The notes: generated by a model from the sequence alone, not told the origin. Positions 32,561 through 45,489 are shown, numbered from the stretch's first letter. The stretch: DNA of 64,000 nucleotides from Pieris napi (GCF_905475465.1 NC_062243.1:2128001-2192000); one strand, 5' to 3'. Numbers and translations are program-made.

Positions 32561-33053
32561 AGGGTGCGTGTACTTATGTACGCGCGTAAGAAGTTATACT
32601 TGTTTGGCTTTCTTTATTTTTTTTAAATATAATTCATTAATAATTAATATTTAACGTAAACAATTTAATAATATTTAATATTCAGTATATTATTCAATTA
32701 TTAATTAATATTAATAACAATTATTATTTATTATTTTATTATATTATTTATTCAATTTAATAACTTGCTATGTTTCATAACCTTTTAACTAAGTAACAAT
32801 AGGTCTTTGTGAAAAAACATTGCGAAATTTCTTTGAAAAAATAATTAAAACTCCTTTATTTGTTTAAAAGGTAAACGTCATTATGGTAATTCAAAATTCT
32901 TTGCTAATTTCACGCATATGCTATTTCTTTTTACTTGTAGATTGTCCTATTCCCATCTCGCTCGCGCACGCTATAATCACACTGACAATCGCGCAATCGT
33001 AAAATTTCACTCTCATCAATTTTTCATAACGCGCCTAAAGAAGTATAACTTCA
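32561..33053 (+). mobile_element. TIR element family P (copy 2)
   Basis: GGGTGCGTGTACTTATGTAC, GCGCGTAAGAAGTTATACTT at the left and GCGCCTAAAGAAGTATAACT at the right. The interior is shared with copy 1 (18.6-19.06 kb) in inverse orientation. Confidence 0.8.
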
Positions 33054-33059
33054 AAAAAT

Positions 33060-33414
33060 CAAAGTTCCATAGTATTTAAAAGTCGTACTAGTTTTGGTTA
33101 TATAGAATATCATTATAGTCTATAACTCTGAAGCAAATGCGGTAAATTAACATGGCAATTAGCAATTTCAACTTACTCCGCTGGCGCAGCGACCCAAAGA
33201 AAGCCTTGGCCTCCGAAACTAGAGGACACCTTTGCCGATTTTTTACAACAATTTAATTTTATTTGCTTATACGTATATTACGTATTGAATTTAATGATAT
33301 AGACGTATTAATGTTATCACTTGTGTTTAGTTTAAATATAATTGCGTTAAAGTAATGTTTATTGCATGATGTGCTAGTGTGAATTTAATAAATATATAAA
33401 TTTGTTATGTCATA
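33060..33414. other. Region upstream of the MFS gene
   Basis: Promoter or 5' UTR of the transporter would be here. A GC-rich scrap at 33178-33235 (GCAGCGACCCAAAGAAAGCC) looks like a repeat fragment. No clear TATA or initiator can be assigned. Confidence 0.3.
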
Positions 33415-36218
33415 ATGGAATTTCTTGCTATCGACAGTGATGTTTCTATTGTACCTTCCTGGATGCCCTTACTTAGACAGGTAAACTTTTAATCGTATTT
33501 AAAAAACACGTGTTTTAGAAGTAAAATCACACCTATATTTTTACCGTCTATGTATATTGTATATGTATATGAGTAAATGCATATCTTTAGAATTGCTGCG
33601 TTATGTAAGGACATGTATACTTCTGTGGGATGAGTTAAAAAAACAGCAAACATTTAGTAATCTAGAGAGCTTCTTAAACTTAAAAATTCTTAGGAAATTC
33701 AATCGAATAGCCATATTAATATTGTTAATCCGGTAATTAGCAATTACAACTATTATAGTCAAAGACAAAATATCACTATTTCTCTCTACTCTTCTCACTA
33801 CTACTTCCTTTTATAACATTAATATACATACCTATATTTTCCACAAGCTACAAACGGCATTTATAACAATATAAAGTCTATAAAAAGTATTTTAGGTATA
33901 TATGAGTTGCGATCGTTAAAAATTAATGGTCGATATATTAAAGTACTTTTAGCCTGGCTAAAATAGTAAAAATTTATTCACGTTTATTTTTGAATGTAAA
34001 AATGCCACCAGTGTGTTAACTACAATAGATTCAAAAGCATTTTCATGCTGTCTATATTTTATAACTTAAACATAATATGAATCATAAAATAACGAGGGTA
34101 GAGGCGAGAGGAGGATATGATGTGTTCAGTCCATTAGAGACAATTTGCGATACAATTTCAAAAGAGAATGATGACTATATTTTTCCTTGATCTTCTTTTG
34201 TCACACCTTCTGTGCCTGACACACAGCGTCCGTTTTTATTCTGAGCAAGTATTTATTGCACACATAGATAGAAATGTGGATAGTCGGGAATCAAATTCAC
34301 TACCTATTGGATAAGCAATACCAGACAATAATATTTTGTTTCGTTTACAGAGTTTTATATGCAGCGGAGTTGTAACATTTTACTTCATCCATGGCCTTTT
34401 TGCGGGTGCCCCGACTGTGTTTATCCCGCAACTAAAAAAGGAACACAATTCTACGGATTCTATAGATTTGTCAATGGAATCTTGGTTATGTAAGATATTA
34501 CTTTTAGCTTATTTCATTAGTACAGGAGGTTTGGTGGTGTTTATTTAAATGCAAATGTGTTAGGTCATTATGAAGTTTCTATATTTCTGTTTGAAGTATT
34601 GATTATGTTCTAGTATTGTTTATAATAATGTTATCTTTGATTACGATTATAACTAAGCTATTCCTACTATTGCTGTACCTCAGTCGGATTGGTGCAATAA
34701 TTTAATTAAAAGAAATAATTTGCCTGACATTTATGGTGGTGTTATGGTACTATTGCATCGCGAATAAATTCGTTTAGTATAAGTATCTAACCCCCGATGA
34801 AGAACGCCAGCTTGAATGATGTCAAATTTACGAAATATTTTTTTTTGTTTTATTTTTTTATGAAAAGAGATATTTTAGAGAAACTTACTTTTATATTTGG
34901 TTGGTTATATTTTAATTTATTTTCAGCATCCGCCTTATTCTACAGTTCCATACCTTGGGCAGTTATAATCCCGATCTTCGCCTACTATTTTGGAAGGAAA
35001 AAAACTGAAATTATTCTCTGCTTTGACACATTGATAAGCAGCGTTATTTTGTACTATAGTACATCACCAAGTCAGATTATTGTCAGTCAGATAATAATTG
35101 GTATGTTACCTGCCGGCCATCTCACTATTTCTTTAATGGTGCTAACAGAATATTTTTCACCCAGATATAGAGGTATTTTTTTGACTGTCAAATCAGCGAC
35201 TGTATTCTGGGGAATATGGATGTCAAACGCCATTGGAACGTATTTTCATTGGAGTAATATTGCAATCGTGAGCCTTATCTGCAGCGCATATACCTTAAGT
35301 ACATTACTATGGACAGAGTCGCCGTACTGGCTTGCATCTAAAGGTCGCTATAGGGAGTGTGTTGAAACACACCGGTGGTTAAAAGGGACTGATGCAGAAT
35401 CTGAGGAAGAGCTTAAACGTCTCATTGATTATCACAAATCACGATTTAATTCACGTGATGGAAGACGTCCGATTTTAATGTTGAAATCGATGTTTAAAGC
35501 GATAGCAGAAAGTAGTTTTTATAAGCCCATTCTTATTGCTACGTTGGCAATTTGTTTATTCCATATATCCGGAAAATTTGCATTTAGTATCTACGCTATA
35601 AGGATATTAAAAGATATAACTGTAAGTGAATGGACAGCTTACAATGGTATGTTGATTTTGGATGGATTAACCATACTTGGGATGTATGTAGGTTCGTCAT
35701 TTTCTAAATTTCTTAAACGAAGAACAATGATTTTGTACGCGTCGTCACTCGGCGCTGCTTTTTTATTAATACTATCTGTGTATTTATATTTAATTGAATA
35801 TGAAATTGTATCAGATAATAAGTATGTTTCTATACTTCTATTAGCTGCGTACTGTATGTCAATGAGCTGTGGTCCGATGATTATGGCCCTATGTGTATGT
35901 GGTGAGCTATCACCGTTACAGAATAGAAGCCTTTTCTTTTGCGTATTATGTATTATTTTTAATAGTCTAATGGCAGTGACGCTTAAACTATCGCCATATT
36001 TATTCAAATCAGTTGGTCTAAGTGGCTCATTTCTATTCTATGGAATCGGTTCTTATGCAGTCATTGGATTACTTTACAAGTACTTACCGGAAACGAAAGA
36101 TAAAACTATTCTGGAAGTACAAAAGTATTTTGAAGGAAATTTTTGTATTAAGGAAGAAAATGAAGTTATGTTAACAGAACGCCGATTAGTTGAAATAGAA
36201 CATCCTATGACTAATTAG
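33415..36218 (+). CDS. Tret1-like MFS sugar (trehalose-type) transporter, three exons
   Basis: Seen: exon 1 is 33415-33480 (ATG, 22 codons, ends MPLLRQ, donor GTAAAC). Exon 2 is 34351-34489 (acceptor tcgtttacag, donor GTAAG, ends MESWL plus one base). Exon 3 is 34927-36218 (acceptor atttattttcag, stop TAG). Phases join cleanly and give 498 residues. The ATG within intron 2 at 34797 is not the true start. Motifs: GRKK at about residues 91-94 after TM2, SPRYRG at 146-151, TESPYW at 198-203 and PETKDKT at 456-462, with about 12 hydrophobic segments. Family knowledge: these are loop signatures of the MFS sugar-porter family (SLC2/Tret1-like), plasma-membrane carriers of hexoses or trehalose; 450-500 residues is typical. 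Inference: the substrate is not determined. The motifs diverge somewhat (GRKK, TESP, PETKD rather than GRR/K, PESP, PETKG). A decayed relative lies 5 kb upstream on the other strand. Confidence 0.9.
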
Positions 36219-37700
36219 TTAATTAATTTAGTAAATGATCTAAATCAAATTTTTATAATTGCAATTGAATTTAAGGTTTTTTTTAACATTAGTAAATATA
36301 AATTTAAATTAATACCTTGTTTTATTGATCTAATGATGACTTAATATCATAATTGGAACTCCAGCGGAAGAATATTTGTTAGTTTCTGACACAGGTAAGG
36401 CATAGGCTGTTTGAAGCAGTCTTGTTTTTTTTAATAAAAAAAAATAGATGTTAGTAAAGAGTGTTTACCCCATGCCCCTTCAGTTAGGGAACTTAAAACA
36501 AAATTCATAAACCCATTCGCCTCAGAGGTAAGCATGTTTGACCAAAAGTTGTATGGGTTCAATCGATTATATCCCGAAATTAGTTGGCGGTGATTGACCT
36601 TCGAACTTCGGACGTAAAGATATCGCTGCTCCAACAAGCAAGCAACTGGCATGCATCAGAAGCACCATATTTGGTTATAGAACAGTGCACTTGTCTTTAC
36701 ATATTTCCACTATATCATGATGCATAAATAACCAATCTCAATAGACTTTAGCCGCCAGTGTGCAGTTTTATCATACAAAGCAACATTATTTTTATTACAA
36801 AATCTAGGAAAGGTCTATAATTTCGGCGGGGCCCTAAATGTCGTATTAATATTAAAACGTATCTTCAAACAGTTCCGCTGAAATCCAGTTCACGAGCAAC
36901 AAAGAGGTTGCAAACATCACTCGCTCTTTGCACATTTGAAAGGATTTTATTCACGTCACTGGGCGAAAGTAGTGGATGGAAATTCGACAGAGATGTCAGG
37001 TAATGCTACCGTATTTGCTTTAAGAAATGCGGTTTACCTTTCAAGTGTTTGGGAAAATACAATAGGAAAACATTTGGTATTTTATTTTACATTCACAATG
37101 TACATAGTATTGAGTTGGAATTGAATAATATTCGGAGAATAGAATATTGAAAATGCATACGACTTGGTATATTTAATAATGGGAAAACTAATGTTTTGAC
37201 GTAGTTTTATTAATTTTACATTTTGATCGACAGCTGTTTTTAAACCGTATATATTTTTTTTAACTGTTATACTTTATTATTTAATTATCTGAAATCCAAC
37301 TCATTAACTAATTCTTTGTGTGACAATGTTCTAGGAAAACAAAAGCGAAGAATTTAGAAACAAAACAACGTCTATTTTAGATAATTTCTTTAATTTTAAA
37401 ACTGTAATAAAAAATAACTCCATTTAGTTAAAATAATCGAGCAACATACCTCATTCATGTAAACAACCCCTTCTTCATGTTAAACAATGTTAGTTGTGTG
37501 TTGGGTTGGTTATAACTCAAGTGACGTATTGTAATATCGGTAACGTTCAATGTACACTGTGAGAGTATTAGAGCTAAGGGATGTGACAGACAAGCTTGTA
37601 TAATGATTGAGGCTAACAAGGTATTAAGTGTAATTCAATCAATATCAACATATTAATATAGATTTGCGTTATATTGCTTCTTAACAAGACAAGATCTACT
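36219..37700. other. No further gene seen
   Basis: 3' flank of the MFS gene; AATAAA-like words are frequent in the AT-rich sequence, so the poly(A) site is not fixed. No recognised exon or repeat. Confidence 0.4.
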
Positions 37701-37707
37701 GTTCACG

Positions 37708-37762
37708 ATGAACTTCAGCACCAGAAGACATGGAGGACTTTTGGGGATATTGGGAGACGAAT
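37708..37762 (+). CDS. Possible short first coding exon
   Basis: Seen: ATG at 37708 starts 18 codons (MNFSTRRHGGLLGILGDE) plus one base, followed by a good donor GTAAGATG. The preceding 250 bases have no long repeat. No matching downstream exon was found, so the gene is unidentified. Its position 1.5 kb after the MFS gene and the existence of very short first exons in that family make a second transporter copy conceivable, but this is speculation. Confidence 0.25.
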
Positions 37763-38356
37763 GTAAGATGTTTTTTTAAATAGTATATAAGAAAGTACAT
37801 ATATTATAATTATTGTTAGGAAAAATAATAAAAATGTAAAACAAAAGAAACGATGGTGCTTTACGATTGTAAGTTATTTTTTATTCGTGCTTCTAAACCT
37901 AATATAAAAATTTGTTAATTACATAATAGACGTATTAATTTGTGAAATTGACTTCGGACTTTACGAACTAGTTTGCTACACTGCGCCACGTTCTTCATAG
38001 TCAGCGATAGTGTAGCAAAACAACCGCGCAACAACTTTTTGTATCTAATATCACTTGGTTCAATCAAATTGTAACTTTTGTAACTTGCTTATCAGCCAAT
38101 CACAAACACAATGCCTCAATCAAAGCCTAGAGCTCTAAGTGATTTATATTATGAATTTTGTATTCTGCCGTAACTTATTTAGTATTAGTTTGTTTCTTCA
38201 AAAATTTATAAAAAGTTTTCAAAAAACTTAAATGTAGCCGATGCTTGACCCACTCCTGAGAAGTAATTCTTTTCTACGATCAGCGAAATAGCCCGGACTC
38301 AGTGTTCAATTTTTAAAATATACCTAACCCTGCATTATGTAAATAATTTAAAAAAA

Positions 38357-38724
38357 AAGGGTGCCTGTACTTATGTACGCGCGTAAGAAGTTATACTTCT
38401 TTGGCATTATTAAAAATAGTTTTTGATTGCATGCAAATAATTAATTACAATTAAATAATCAAAGACTGGAAAAGGAGTCATTATAGTCAATAAAGTTCAG
38501 TTTACATTTGAAAAATTAAATAAATAAATATTTATTATTATTCTCTTACATTAAGTGTAACATAAATTCTATTATTATTCGAATGTTGTTTTTAAATTAT
38601 GTCCAATGCCCTAGCATCTTCCGTAGGCAACTTCATTCTGTTAATTTTGTGTCACGGTGCGCGCGCATCGTAAAATTTCACTCTTATCAATTTTTCATAA
38701 CCCGCCTAAAGAAGTATAACTTCA
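38357..38724 (+). mobile_element. TIR element family P (copy 3)
   Basis: GGGTGCCTGTACTTATGTAC and AAGAAGTTATACTTCTTTGG at the left; CCGCCTAAAGAAGTATAACT at the right. The GTGTCACGGTGCGCGCGCAT block is shared with copies 1 and 4. Shorter interior. Confidence 0.8.
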
Positions 38725-40200
38725 AAAATAATGAATCATATGAAACCTCCTTATAACAATGTTCACACGGACCATATAATTCGTGTCCTCTATTAACTTG
38801 TGGCAATCTCAAGTCGTGAACATTACAACGACATTACTGTCCGGACCTACAGTAATAACGTTGACATCTTAAATCTGTCACAATGGCAGTTTGTTGTTCC
38901 CCATTTGCAAAGTAAACTCAGTTCCGGAAATTCAGAATACATTAGCTATTTAATTGTTCTCTTGACACTTCAAACTTTGACATGAGTCTGTGTGTCGAAT
39001 TTCTAAAATATCGTCGCTGTAGAATGATAAACTCGTATGCCCAGAGAACCAATCATTACAGGAAACGAAAAAAATGTTTCATTTCGTCAATGTTCGTTAA
39101 AATATTGTGTTTTTGTCCATAGTTTTAGATGGTAAAAAGGACTTATTTATTAATGACATAAATAAGTCCTTACTTCATGATTATACCAGTTAAATGACAT
39201 AAGAGTCTATGAATAAAAAATAAATGTTTTCTTGACATACGATTCTACAGTGACGATATATTGATGTTCTTATGTATGTGTAAAACGTACTGAATACATT
39301 AGCCGAAAGTCGAAATATAGAAATAAGCCGTTAGGTTTTTTTTTAAAAGGGAGTTACAAAATGGGCCGTTTTTAATCACCTCGGATGAAACAGACTTCTC
39401 TCGTGATATTCCAGCCATCTCTGACAAGCATTGGAGTAGACGACTGCGTAAATGGTATACGTAATAGAACGCTGTGGCTAAAATGGCCTGGAAGTCCGTG
39501 ATTCGGAATTCCAACTGAAATAAGGCAAACTCATGTTAAAATAATGTTCAATGGTAATCAATATATTAAAGAAAAAAACATTTATAGTAGCCGATGTCAT
39601 CCAGTTAAATTAATTTATAATTTTTGTATTCCTACACTTAACTTAAATGATATTAAAAACAGATATTATTCTACAAATATATCCAAAAATGGTAAAATGA
39701 AATAACACATATAAAGATATGTAACATACTCAATTATTAAACAATTAATAAAATTATCTAATAGTACTTCGACAGGTATATACGAGTATTATTATTGGTT
39801 ATGGCTCACGCAATCCTTTGTTAGTACACTGCGACTGACAAAATAATCGACCTTCTCTGGCATCATAGGATTTTTATACCTGTATTTTTTCGTTCTATTT
39901 TGAATAATCTGTGAACACGCCTCACAAACTTATTTCAACGACAATTGAAACGAAATATTGCGCAAACAATATAGATTTATTCAAAAATATAAACCACAAT
40001 AATTAATTATACAATTTCAAATAATTTTGTGGTATCCTCTGTAGCGTTAGTAATTCGAATCTTCCAATATGGTGGAATTAATTATCATTTGCGAATAAAT
40101 TCGTTTGTTACATCTATATACAATAACAAATAATAGCGTTTGTGGAATTCTAATTTTATTTACAAAATTTAAAACAATAGATAACGAGTTTATATGTTTA
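38725..40200. other. No gene identified; one possible minus-strand exon
   Basis: At 39520-39350 (minus) an acceptor-like ttatttcag precedes an open frame (FRITDFQAILATAFYYVYHL), but no family is recognised and no partner exon was found. A 13-bp hairpin (AAGGACTTATTTA) is at 39137-39171. The rest is AT-rich. Confidence 0.25.
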
Positions 40201-40207
40201 TAAAAAA

Positions 40208-40413
40208 ATCAGTGGCGCTACAACCTTTAGGTCTTTAGGATTTCTGAATCTGTTTCATGATCATTTGTAAATCTAATAGGCAAGTAGGTGATCAGCCTCC
40301 AGTGCCTGATGTTTTCGATGAAAGAAAGTCTATTGGTGCACAGCCGGTGATCGAACCTACGACCTCAGGTATGAGAGTCGCACGCTGAAGTCACTAGTCG
40401 AACACTGCTCATA
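40208..40413 (-). mobile_element. tRNA-derived SINE, reverse copy
   Basis: The inverse B box (GGTGATCGAACCTACGACCT) and inverse A box (AGTCACTAGTCGAACACTGC) are at the right, with the body (AATAGGCAAGTAGGTGATCA) to the left. It has an internal deletion compared with the copy at 51.1 kb. Confidence 0.85.
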
Positions 40414-40494
40414 TGTTTATAATAGTTTAAGATTATTTTCAATACGTTTTAATTAATTATTAAGATCGTAGTAACTGGTCAAGTTTTGTACAGT

Positions 40495-40580
40495 TTTTTT
40501 AGGTTACGGGACAGGAGGCTCACCTGATGTTTACCTCCATACGGAAACTTATACTACCAGAAGGCTCGCGAATTCCTAGC
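40495..40580 (-). repeat. LINE 3' end scrap (family L)
   Basis: GGGACAGGAGGCTCACCTGA then TGTTTACC: the inverse of the last part of family L after a T run. Confidence 0.6.
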
Positions 40581-40639
40581 GGGATTGTAATACGAATTAA
40601 TATTCTTACTCATAAATCATAGAGAAAGACTTTTGAGAA

Positions 40640-40900
40640 AGGTTTAGGTGTATTAGGGTAAATCTCATTGCTTGTGGCGGCTTCCATGCGTCGGGTTGTC
40701 TCTCTATGACGAGGGGGCCGATGGCTGGCCATGCGTCATACTCGGGTGCGGGTGCTACTTGTGGTGACTGGTCGAACTTGAATTCGTGTATGCGGTGAGG
40801 TTAGTAGTTTCGACTATGTATTTGCGTGTTGTTCCCACGAGAATGTAAGTGCGTGCTCCTATTTCACCATGCCTCCTGCTGATAGAGGACAAATCTTTGT
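40640..40900. repeat. GC-rich unclassified repeat-like block
   Basis: About 240 bases (GGCGGCTTCCATGCGTCGGG, GGGGCCGATGGCTGGCCATG, CGGTGAGGTTAGTAGTTTCG) stand out from the AT-rich surroundings. No frame stays open on either strand. Likely a mobile-element fragment. Confidence 0.35.
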
Positions 40901-41199
40901 TTTTAATTTATTTTTTTATTTAACATCGATAACTGCCAGTACAGCGCTGTTGCAAAATTAATTCTTGTGATCTTTTGTACAAACTCTAATAACATGTTAT
41001 TAAGAACGTTACAAGTTAATGTACCGTTGTTTTCGGCTTGGTACACATTATTAATTGAATTTAATAATAACATAAGTAAAAATAGTTTAATTACTGTTAC
41101 GTGTTTACTAGAATATACTATAGAAAATCGTAACACGTGCACAATAATATTATCAGCTAAAACTTCGCGGATGGGATTTGTGTGATCCAAAATTTATCC

Positions 41200-42740
41200 G
41201 TTTTTCACGCTTTTCGCTACGAGATAAGTTCCAAGGTAAGCTTTAATATTTATCGTTTTCTCTTTGCTCCGTATTCTGCTGCAAACCACTGAAATGTATT
41301 GCTGTCTTGATAATGTGTTGTAAATCTTCTTGAAGTTGCCAAGTTTCAAAGCTATATATGAAGAAAATTGGCGTTGCGATGCATACCGCTAGAGATTATC
41401 ATCATGTTTTTACGCTGATAGTAATCTCAGCGCCTAAAATCGTCTTTTTCGTAAAAGTATACAATAAACGGACGCACAAATGTCATCTAATGAAATCTAT
41501 GAATAAATATTTGATTTTATGGACTAAGCAGCCTGTGTAGCTATATATAATATTGAAGCTTAACAATGCCTTTACTTCGTAAATAAATAAATAAATAATC
41601 GTTTAATACATTTAATTCTCTTGGTTGTACAAGACCATTCAATACAAAACAAATATTATTATTACTTTTTGGCACATTTCGGACTTGGTTCTTTTTAAAA
41701 AGGTTCATACGTAATAATGACTATGTTTACATTTTAACTAAGCAATAGTAATAATCATCTCTAAAACACAATTCAAACAAATGCAGATATAATACTGTCC
41801 ACTTGTATTGTATTTCTTAAAAATTATAATTATTTTTCATGTTTTTTATTTACTATATACTTTTACACATAAATCTTTCAAGACTTCTTTACTGTTAGTT
41901 TTAGTAGTACTTTAGTAGTACTGTTAGTTTTTACTAATATAATTTTTTCTACCATTATAGTTATTTACATTATTTTTCCTTTTTTTACGTCTGAGGCGCA
42001 AACTAACCGTTGTGGTTTCTGTCAGAATGACGAACACGTCTGCTCCACAGCATAATGCTCAGCCAGGGCTAGATACAACCACAACACACACACATTAGAC
42101 AATTAAAAAATACCCTGTTTCTTAAAAAAAATTTGGTACTTTTCTTTCTTTATTTGATTATTATTATTATTATTTTGTTTGTTTCTCTGCGTGTTTCGTT
42201 AGTAATAAATGTTATATCTATGTCTACGTACTTGAACTCACATTTTGTACCCATTCAGTATTGTGTATATTTAAATTATCGAATTCTCTTGCTAACTAAC
42301 TCAGGATTCGGGTAGGTAGTACGTTTTAATCAAAATCCCTTACATAATTGCAGGTATGACGAACAAATAGCTAGCTTGGCTTAATTTTTCCGACCACAAA
42401 TTTTGAAGCGTGCTTCGTAATTGGTGCATTTCACTTCTTATGGTAAGAGTCAGTTCTTATTCAGAGTCAAGAATTAGCTCTAGAACTCCAAGTAATGCCT
42501 CACATAAGTGAGTTTAATATGTGAAGCGATTTTTTCGAAAAAACTCGGTTGTCTGTAAAGCCGGTTTACTGACGATAGTTGAACGTGACAACATCATAAG
42601 AAAATACTGATGGAATGGTTGCATTTAAAAAAAAAAATTATATCAAATAAATTGTTTGATAGATATTTTGTATGGATATAGAGAAGGAGGTAAATGGAAA
42701 TCACAATTTAATTGATCAAGTTACAATTCTTTGTACGCAT
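41200..42740. other. No gene seen
   Basis: AT-rich with (AAAT)n at about 41580-41597 and an ATTATT run near 42150. No exon recognised. Confidence 0.4.
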
Positions 42741-42769
42741 AAATACAATTATGTCAATTTTTTAACGAA

Positions 42770-42960
42770 AAAACGCTGCCGAACGCGGAGGCCGATTGTG
42801 CCTCTTTGTCGCTCGTGCCGCGCTCTCGCTTGCACTTCAAGCCTTAAATGGAATACCTCAGAGCGAGGTAACGCCGCATGCGTCATGTTTTTTTGTGCGT
42901 GCAGCCGGCTCCATCGAATTATAAGACGTTGTCACGTCAAAAAAGTACACTGGACATGCA
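42770..42960. repeat. GC-rich unclassified repeat-like block
   Basis: GCTGCCGAACGCGGAGGCCG, CGTGCCGCGCTCTCGCTTGC, GTGCGTGCAGCCGGCTCCAT. Compositionally foreign to its flanks and unlike any exon. Probably a dispersed repeat. Confidence 0.35.
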
Positions 42961-42964
42961 ATGT

Positions 42965-43365
42965 ATAAATTAGACTGAAGATGCATTCTTATAAGAACAA
43001 AGAATATTCCAAGACAAAGCGCCAACTATAACAAAAATGTAAGCACACATGACAAATTGGCCTTCACATGACAAGGGTGAAAGTGTTTGCACATCATAAA
43101 TGTAAGGAAGCAAATGGAATATAAAATCATACTGGAATTGAATAAGTTGTGTCTTAGGACGCGGATACAGTGTGAATTTAGATAAGAATTTTCTACAGCT
43201 GAAAAGTCAAGACATGACAGCGCAGGGGGCTATTAAAACTGTCTTATTCATTTAAATTAATTAAAAAAGTACAACTGAGTACAACTGTTATAAATGCTCA
43301 TATATAATATATACTTCACACTGAACGTCTGTAAGAAATAAGTTTATATTCTTCTAAATAATAAT
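42965..43365. other. No gene seen
   Basis: No recognised frame or repeat. Confidence 0.4.
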
Positions 43366-43367
43366 CT

Positions 43368-43590
43368 TTGTATATATAATTCTACTGTACGTGTGTATGT
43401 CACTGAACTCCTCTTAAACGGCTGGACCGATTTGAATGATTTTTTTGTTTGCGTTCGGGTGGCGCCCTGGATGGTTTAGAGTTACAAATCAGCCTGATAG
43501 ATGGCGCTGCAGTCGGGACTTTCATACTTTGTTTAATTTCCTAATTGTTTGAGATATTATGCAGGACAACGTCTGTCGGGTCGCTAGTAA
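43368..43590 (-). repeat. Short interspersed repeat family B
   Basis: The inverse of the family at 6.34 kb: ATATATAATTCTACTGTACG and AACGGCTGGACCGATTTGAA at the left, AGGACAACGTCTGTCGGGTC at the right. It is longer than the copy at 6.3 kb. Confidence 0.7.
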
Positions 43591-43930
43591 AGAATACAAT
43601 TGAACAGTTTTTATTTATACTATAATTTCTTTACCAGCTCAAATTGTTACCAAAACATTGGATCTCATAGCTATTTTTATAGGATAGATAGTAAGTGGCT
43701 CTGAAACCATTGACATAACAGTGAACTGGCATTATTAAGATGAGTACGCTATCTACCATAGAACGGTGAGAATGAAGAGCAAGAACGTTAGTGCTTGACT
43801 GAAATTTGATGTTAAGGTTTAATACTTAACACAGATCAAATGATGTATTAATTATTTTTTTCCACGTAATTATTCTGTACAGTTACAAATAATACATGCA
43901 TCTTATAATCAAAACCATAAAACTCTAAAC

Positions 43931-43954
43931 CATATATATATATATATATATATC
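43931..43954. repeat. (TA)n microsatellite
   Basis: About twelve TA units, followed by a small hairpin with ACTGTTCTATA arms. Confidence 0.9.
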
Positions 43955-44313
43955 TATACTGTTCTATAAAGTATACCTATACTATATAGAACAGTTGTCT
44001 TAGGAAGACTTATTCCACAGATATAAACATAAAATTTGTAGTTTAATACCACGGCTTTATACGATAATGTATGAAAGTTATTTTAGTCAAAAAACTAGTA
44101 TGAGGACAAGTGGGTCGAAAACTCAAGTAAGAAGTAAGAATAGAGTTTTCTTGTCATTAGTCATAAGAATATAGGACACACTGTTGTAAAGAATCATTTG
44201 AGTATTACGAAAATATACAGTTTGAATATTTCCCGTATAAACAAAATGCGATATTACATATTGATAACTAAATAATAAACAGAAATTGTGTAAATAAATC
44301 GTAATGACAGCAA

Positions 44314-44486
44314 TCTGCCTTTCGATTCTGTAACTCACTTTTCGAACTCTCACAGCGGTTTTTGCAGCGGCTGTCACGCTCAAATCAGTCGTGAAGCAGT
44401 CATTTTATGATTTGGCATTCTGATAAGGAGGGAGCTTGTAGTTTATTGTGTGAATTCGAAAAGTGAGTTACAGAATCGCAAGGCTG
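44314..44486. mobile_element. MITE family Q, both ends present
   Basis: The left GATTCTGTAACTCACTTTTC GAA and the right TTCGAAAAGTGAGTTACAGA ATCGCAAGGCTG are inverted. It shares the core GCTCAAATCAGTCGTGAAGC AG with the other copies. Confidence 0.8.
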
Positions 44487-45089
44487 GTTGCTATGAGTAT
44501 CACTTATCTTATCACTAATTTTTATAATGTTAATAAAATACTCCTTTATACAATCGCGTAGAAGTAATTCGTACCACCCGTACGTCACGTTCAAAGTAAA
44601 TGACGGTACGTGCGAAACGCTCTCGACAGCAACATTTCTTCACAACTTATGCAAGTTGACATAGTCGCGTAATTTTGTGCCTCTTGACAACACGGGATAT
44701 ATATCTTCTACATTTCCCTACTTGGAGAGTTGTGGTAACTAGTTTACCAAGTTAACCAAAAAGGCTTCATGGATTTTTACTACAACCTTATTTTGTACCG
44801 AAGAACCAATATGACAATAGTTTTATGTGTGTTCAAGTATAGCTTCTTAATTGTGGTATATAAAAATGTCAAATGATTTGGATTTTATAATTAAGTTTGT
44901 GTTCATCTATTTCGTTTGACAGTATACACATCATCGACTTCGGGTTTTGCACTTAACATCTACGTATAACAATAACTTTAATAATGTGAGTTGATCTTAT
45001 CTAATCAAACGTGAATCTTTTTAAAATGTACTGAAAACTTCATCCGCAACTAGTTGATGGCTCGGTTCACGGGCCACGGTCCGCTTCAC

Positions 45090-45310
45090 AGCTCACGTTC
45101 TTTTGCTAACTAGCGAACTGTGGAATCGATTCCCTGTGGGAACTTTCCCTGGGAGACACGACCTACAATTGCTTAAAAAAAGAGCATACTCTTTCCTCAA
45201 AGGCCGGCAACGCACCCATTTAAATGGGTGTCCATGGGCTGCGATTACTGACCTTTTTGGGCGTCCCGTAAACTCGTTTGTCCCCCCTATCCTATAAAAA
45301 ATACAAAGAT
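45090..45310 (+). repeat. LINE 3' end (family L, second subfamily)
   Basis: The open frame reads SELWNRFPVGTFPGRHDLQL, LKKRAYSFLKGRQRT and ends NSFVPPIL and stop. Same C-terminal plan as the 25.3-kb copy with a different subfamily sequence. Confidence 0.8.
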
Positions 45311-45489
45311 ACATTTTTCTAAGTTAGGTATTTGTCCGGGGTTGGGACAAATTATAAAGATATTTAAAGAGATAATTATTTATTAAAACACCAATGGACT
45401 AAACTAGTGGGGTTAGATGAGATTGGGATACAGTCGCGCCCGGTACGACGTCTGAATGCGAACTAACTTAAGCGAATATAATAAAATAT

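Noticed and set aside
34797..34926. Start codon at 34797 as the beginning of the MFS protein
   Set aside because: The first 43 codons lie in an intron that ends with a clear acceptor at 34926; upstream exons 33415-33480 and 34351-34489 join in phase and restore the conserved N-terminus.
35639..36007. 122-codon open frame on the minus strand
   Set aside because: Exact antisense shadow of the MFS exon; no family resemblance.
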